25,791 nt of DNA, taken from NCBI GenBank assembly GCA_024278035.1, contig JAJRUA010000016.1:1-25791 (forward strand), read 5' to 3'. Position numbers and translations under genes: made by a program. Shown here piece by piece: positions 24,133 to 25,791 of this stretch; positions within the stretch are counted from its first letter, which is position 1; every line of letters starts with the position of its first letter. Source of the DNA: Planctomycetota bacterium. Its GTDB lineage: Bacteria; Planctomycetota; Planctomycetia; Pirellulales; Lacipirellulaceae. The notes below the pieces were generated by a model, which worked only from the letters and a program-made list of their open reading frames with translations, was not told the DNA's origin and made no database searches.

Positions 24133-24359
24133 TGAACAGGTTTGCCATTTCAGCAGGTCAGAAGGCCAAGCGAAGCATGCTCAGCGGAGCGCGTAAGCCC
24201 TCACTCTACCGGGAGTTAGTCCTTTTTCCAAGGTGGCCTTTCACAGCAAAGCCACAAAATGCCCCTGAGGAGACCTTGAGGAGAGGGGGGCAACGCAGCC
24301 GCTGCCCGAACCTCCGGCGGCTGACGCCGACGGCTCGCCTCGAAAACACCCCCTCTATT
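24133..24359. other. Spacer downstream of queD with repeat copy 2
   Basis: 227 bp without a gene. It holds the second copy of the 28-nt repeat (24312-24339; first copy 570-597) and an imperfect CCCCTGAGG...AGGAGAGGGG hairpin just before it. No promoter for the disordered-protein gene was recognised. Confidence 0.45.
24312..24339. repeat. Dispersed 28-nt repeat, copy 2
   Basis: Begins CTCCGGCGGCTGACGC and matches 570-597 at 22 of 28 positions without gaps. It lies 20 bp beyond the queD stop. Confidence 0.5.
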
Positions 24360-24833
24360 TCACTCGGATGGCGTCACGGTGCTCGTCATGCGAGAATGGT
24401 CCCGATTGTCAGCGATCCAGTCTTCGCGGGTGTAGATGACGATCGACGAATCGGTCTCACGAACTTCGAGCTTCTCCAAGCGGAAGCCCATTTCGGTAAT
24501 CTCGGTGAACAGGTGGTAGGCCAGATTCTCGACCGTCGTCGGCTCATCAAATTTCTTGAACTTGAACGTCTCGCCCGTCCGCCGCATGTGGTCCACGAGC
24601 GACGCGTAAAGCGGATCGCCGACGTTGATTAACATTCCGTGGTCATAAAACTCTTTGATGTGCGGTTCAATCTTGGCGTCGAAGTCACCGAAGAGCGTCG
24701 TAAACGACCCCGAGCGTTCCACCTCAAAGTGACAGCGTAAGCCATAACGATGGCCATGCAAATTACTGCATTTGTCATGAAGCTCTTCGTTCCGATGAGC
24801 CGCATAGAACTTGTAGTCTTTCTGAATAATCAT
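24360..24833 (-). CDS. queD: 6-carboxy-tetrahydropterin synthase (QueD/PTPS family)
   Basis: 157-aa T-fold enzyme that turns 7,8-dihydroneopterin triphosphate into 6-carboxy-5,6,7,8-tetrahydropterin, the second step toward preQ0 and queuosine. Zinc ligands H13, H26 and H28 are visible. CSNLHGH at 22-28 is the CXXXHGH motif that marks QueD, with catalytic C22. YDHGMLIN (63-70) and VRETDSS with E126 (pterin anchor) follow. The length is slightly above the usual 120-150 through a short insert (about 76-95) and a polar C-terminal tail. FolE, which makes the substrate, lies immediately upstream, though without the rest of the pathway (queC, queE, queF). Confidence 0.9.
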   Translation of the reverse strand: MIIQKDYKFYAAHRNEELHDKCSNLHGHRYGLRCHFEVERSGSFTTLFGDFDAKIEPHIKEFYDHGMLINVGDPLYASLVDHMRRTGETFKFKKFDEPTTVENLAYHLFTEITEMGFRLEKLEVRETDSSIVIYTREDWIADNRDHSRMTSTVTPSE

Positions 24834-24907
24834 CTTTTATAGCGGATGCCTTTTTCGGTACAGAGACTCGATTAAGGGAAGTAGGGGTTTGTCACGCTGG
24901 TTTAGAA

Positions 24908-24957
24908 AGCGATCAGCCTTCAGCTAAAAAGGAGCTGATCGCTGAAAGCTGATCGCT
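24908..24957. repeat. Inverted repeat just after the folE stop codon
   Basis: The arms at 24908-24924 and 24941-24957 pair at 16 of 17 positions with a 16-nt loop. The words AGCGATCAGC and GCTGAAAGCTGATCGCT are the same kind as in 9381-9456. It lies 12 bp past the folE stop and about 75 bp before the queD start, so it may end the folE message or attenuate read-through into queD. Confidence 0.6.
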
Positions 24958-24969
24958 GACCGTTTCTTT

Positions 24970-25605
24970 CTAGCCACTGGTAATAAGCGACATGACTTCG
25001 GCACGTGTTGATTGGCAAGTCTTGAACACGCCACGTAGCTCGCTAGTGATGGTTTTACTTCCTGGTTTTTTGATGCCACGAATCGACATGCAGGAGTGCT
25101 CTGCCTCGATCACCACAGCAACGCCTGCGGAGCCCAGCTTCTCTTCGATTAGGCTAGCAATCTGGTGCGTCATCCGTTCTTGCACTTGGGGCCGTCGGGC
25201 GACTTCGTCCACGACACGAGCCAATTTGCTGAGACCAGTCACACGACCTTTGGGAAGATAACCAACATGGGCCACGCCCGAGAAAGGCAACAGATGGTGC
25301 TCACACATGCTGGTGAACTGTATGTCTCGAACCAAGACAAGCTCTTCATAGGCTTCGGGGAAGGTCGTCTCAAGATGCCGAGCGGGGTCTTTCCGGAGCC
25401 CCTCAAACATCTCGGCATACATCTTGGCAACGCGGCGCGGTGTTTCTAAAAGGCCTTCACGGTCTGGGTCTTCTCCCACGGCGGCGAGGATGGTTCGGAC
25501 GGCTCCTTGGATCGCTTCGAAATCGACCTCTTTCGTGACGGTGTCACCGAGGGAAGGGCAGCGACCATTGGCGGCGTGGGGAGGGGATGCCGTGGGCATA
25601 TCCAT
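24970..25605 (-). CDS. folE: GTP cyclohydrolase I
   Basis: 211-aa FolE (EC 3.5.4.16) that converts GTP to 7,8-dihydroneopterin triphosphate, the shared precursor of folate and queuosine. The catalytic/zinc motif MCEHHLLPF gives C101, H103 and H104, and [12 protein letters not shown] gives the third zinc ligand C172. [17 protein letters not shown] is the family's helical start. The cytoplasmic enzyme works as a decamer. The first about 25 residues are a poorly conserved extension; ATG 25603-25605 or the Met two codons later could be used. The neighbouring queD suggests a role in 7-deazaguanine synthesis as well as folate. Confidence 0.96.
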   Translation of the reverse strand: MDMPTASPPHAANGRCPSLGDTVTKEVDFEAIQGAVRTILAAVGEDPDREGLLETPRRVAKMYAEMFEGLRKDPARHLETTFPEAYEELVLVRDIQFTSMCEHHLLPFSGVAHVGYLPKGRVTGLSKLARVVDEVARRPQVQERMTHQIASLIEEKLGSAGVAVVIEAEHSCMSIRGIKKPGSKTITSELRGVFKTCQSTRAEVMSLITSG

Positions 25606-25731
25606 GTTCTCCGAGAGGGTCGGTATTGAGCGGGCTAGCTAGCTTAAATGTAGAGAGTTAGAGCTGAGAAGCAAGCAAAGCCTGTTTTCGGCGGAAGAAG
25701 GGGTACCCTAAAAACGACTGAAATTGGTGCC

Positions 25732-25789
25732 AGCCGCAGGCGGAAGCCGGCGGTTCATCTGGTTCGACCGCCGGCTTCCGCCTGCGGCT
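25732..25789. repeat. Perfect 23-bp palindrome with 12-nt loop
   Basis: The arm at 25732-25754 (AGCCGCAGGCGGAAG...) is an exact reverse complement of 25767-25789, with loop TCATCTGGTTCG. It is the most perfect long palindrome in the window and may continue beyond the edge. It is upstream of folE, not after a stop codon. Such G+C-rich elements are, to my recollection, highly repeated in planctomycete genomes. Confidence 0.75.
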
Positions 25790-25791
25790 AG

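Noticed and set aside
24834..24907. preQ1 riboswitch upstream of queD
   Set aside because: No preQ1 aptamer-like stem with the conserved C/A-rich tail could be found.

Overview
The window looks like a chromosomal segment of a planctomycete, most likely order Pirellulales. This is inferred from protein flavour and is not a database result. Supporting signs are secreted proteins with Tat or Sec signals, a PEP-CTERM peroxidase, a membrane Ser/Thr kinase beside an FHA-GAF-PP2C phosphatase, weak or absent Shine-Dalgarno sites at most starts, and many G+C-rich palindromes between genes.

Layout. 1-115 is the 3' end of a der-like GTPase gene. 116-958 holds a small membrane ORF, tRNA-Val(GAC) and repeat-rich spacer. 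959-1930 is a decayed IS4-type element. 2023-3921 is a perR-like regulator with a di-heme cytochrome c peroxidase (minus strand). Directly upstream is a decayed IS256-type element (about 4113-4691) whose frame runs open into perR. 4793-7000 carries a Tat-exported Gfo/Idh/MocA oxidoreductase and hisB (minus). 7171-7619 has a small HTH gene (plus) and a conserved-looking 76-aa gene (minus). 7787-10820 is rsmA, a P-II gene and an ammonium transporter gene, transcribed amt to glnB to rsmA, with a near-consensus sigma-54 promoter upstream. 11599-15339 (plus) is leuC, a retropepsin-like protease gene, leuD, a secreted propeller-like protein and a TPR-like protein. 15360-17075 (minus) is the FHA-GAF-PP2C phosphatase. 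It is followed by tRNA-Gln(CTG) and the membrane Ser/Thr kinase (17748-19487, plus). 19540-25605 (minus) is an animal-type heme peroxidase, coproheme decarboxylase (chdC), a large Arg-rich disordered protein, queD and folE.

How the genes work together. The amt/P-II pair is a nitrogen-sensing unit, but the P-II protein has Ser in place of the uridylylated Tyr51. perR with the peroxidase is a peroxide-response unit. LeuC and LeuD form isopropylmalate isomerase, with a protease gene between them. The phosphatase and kinase make a divergent phospho-signalling pair. FolE and QueD give the first two steps toward queuosine-type 7-deazaguanines. ChdC makes heme, which the adjacent peroxidase would need.

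I saw no CRISPR array, prophage, toxin-antitoxin pair or obvious new defence system. The most unusual material is the leuC-protease-leuD arrangement, the altered P-II T-loop with the sigma-54 promoter, the disordered Arg-rich protein, the transposase frame open into perR, and the palindromes sitting just after stop codons.
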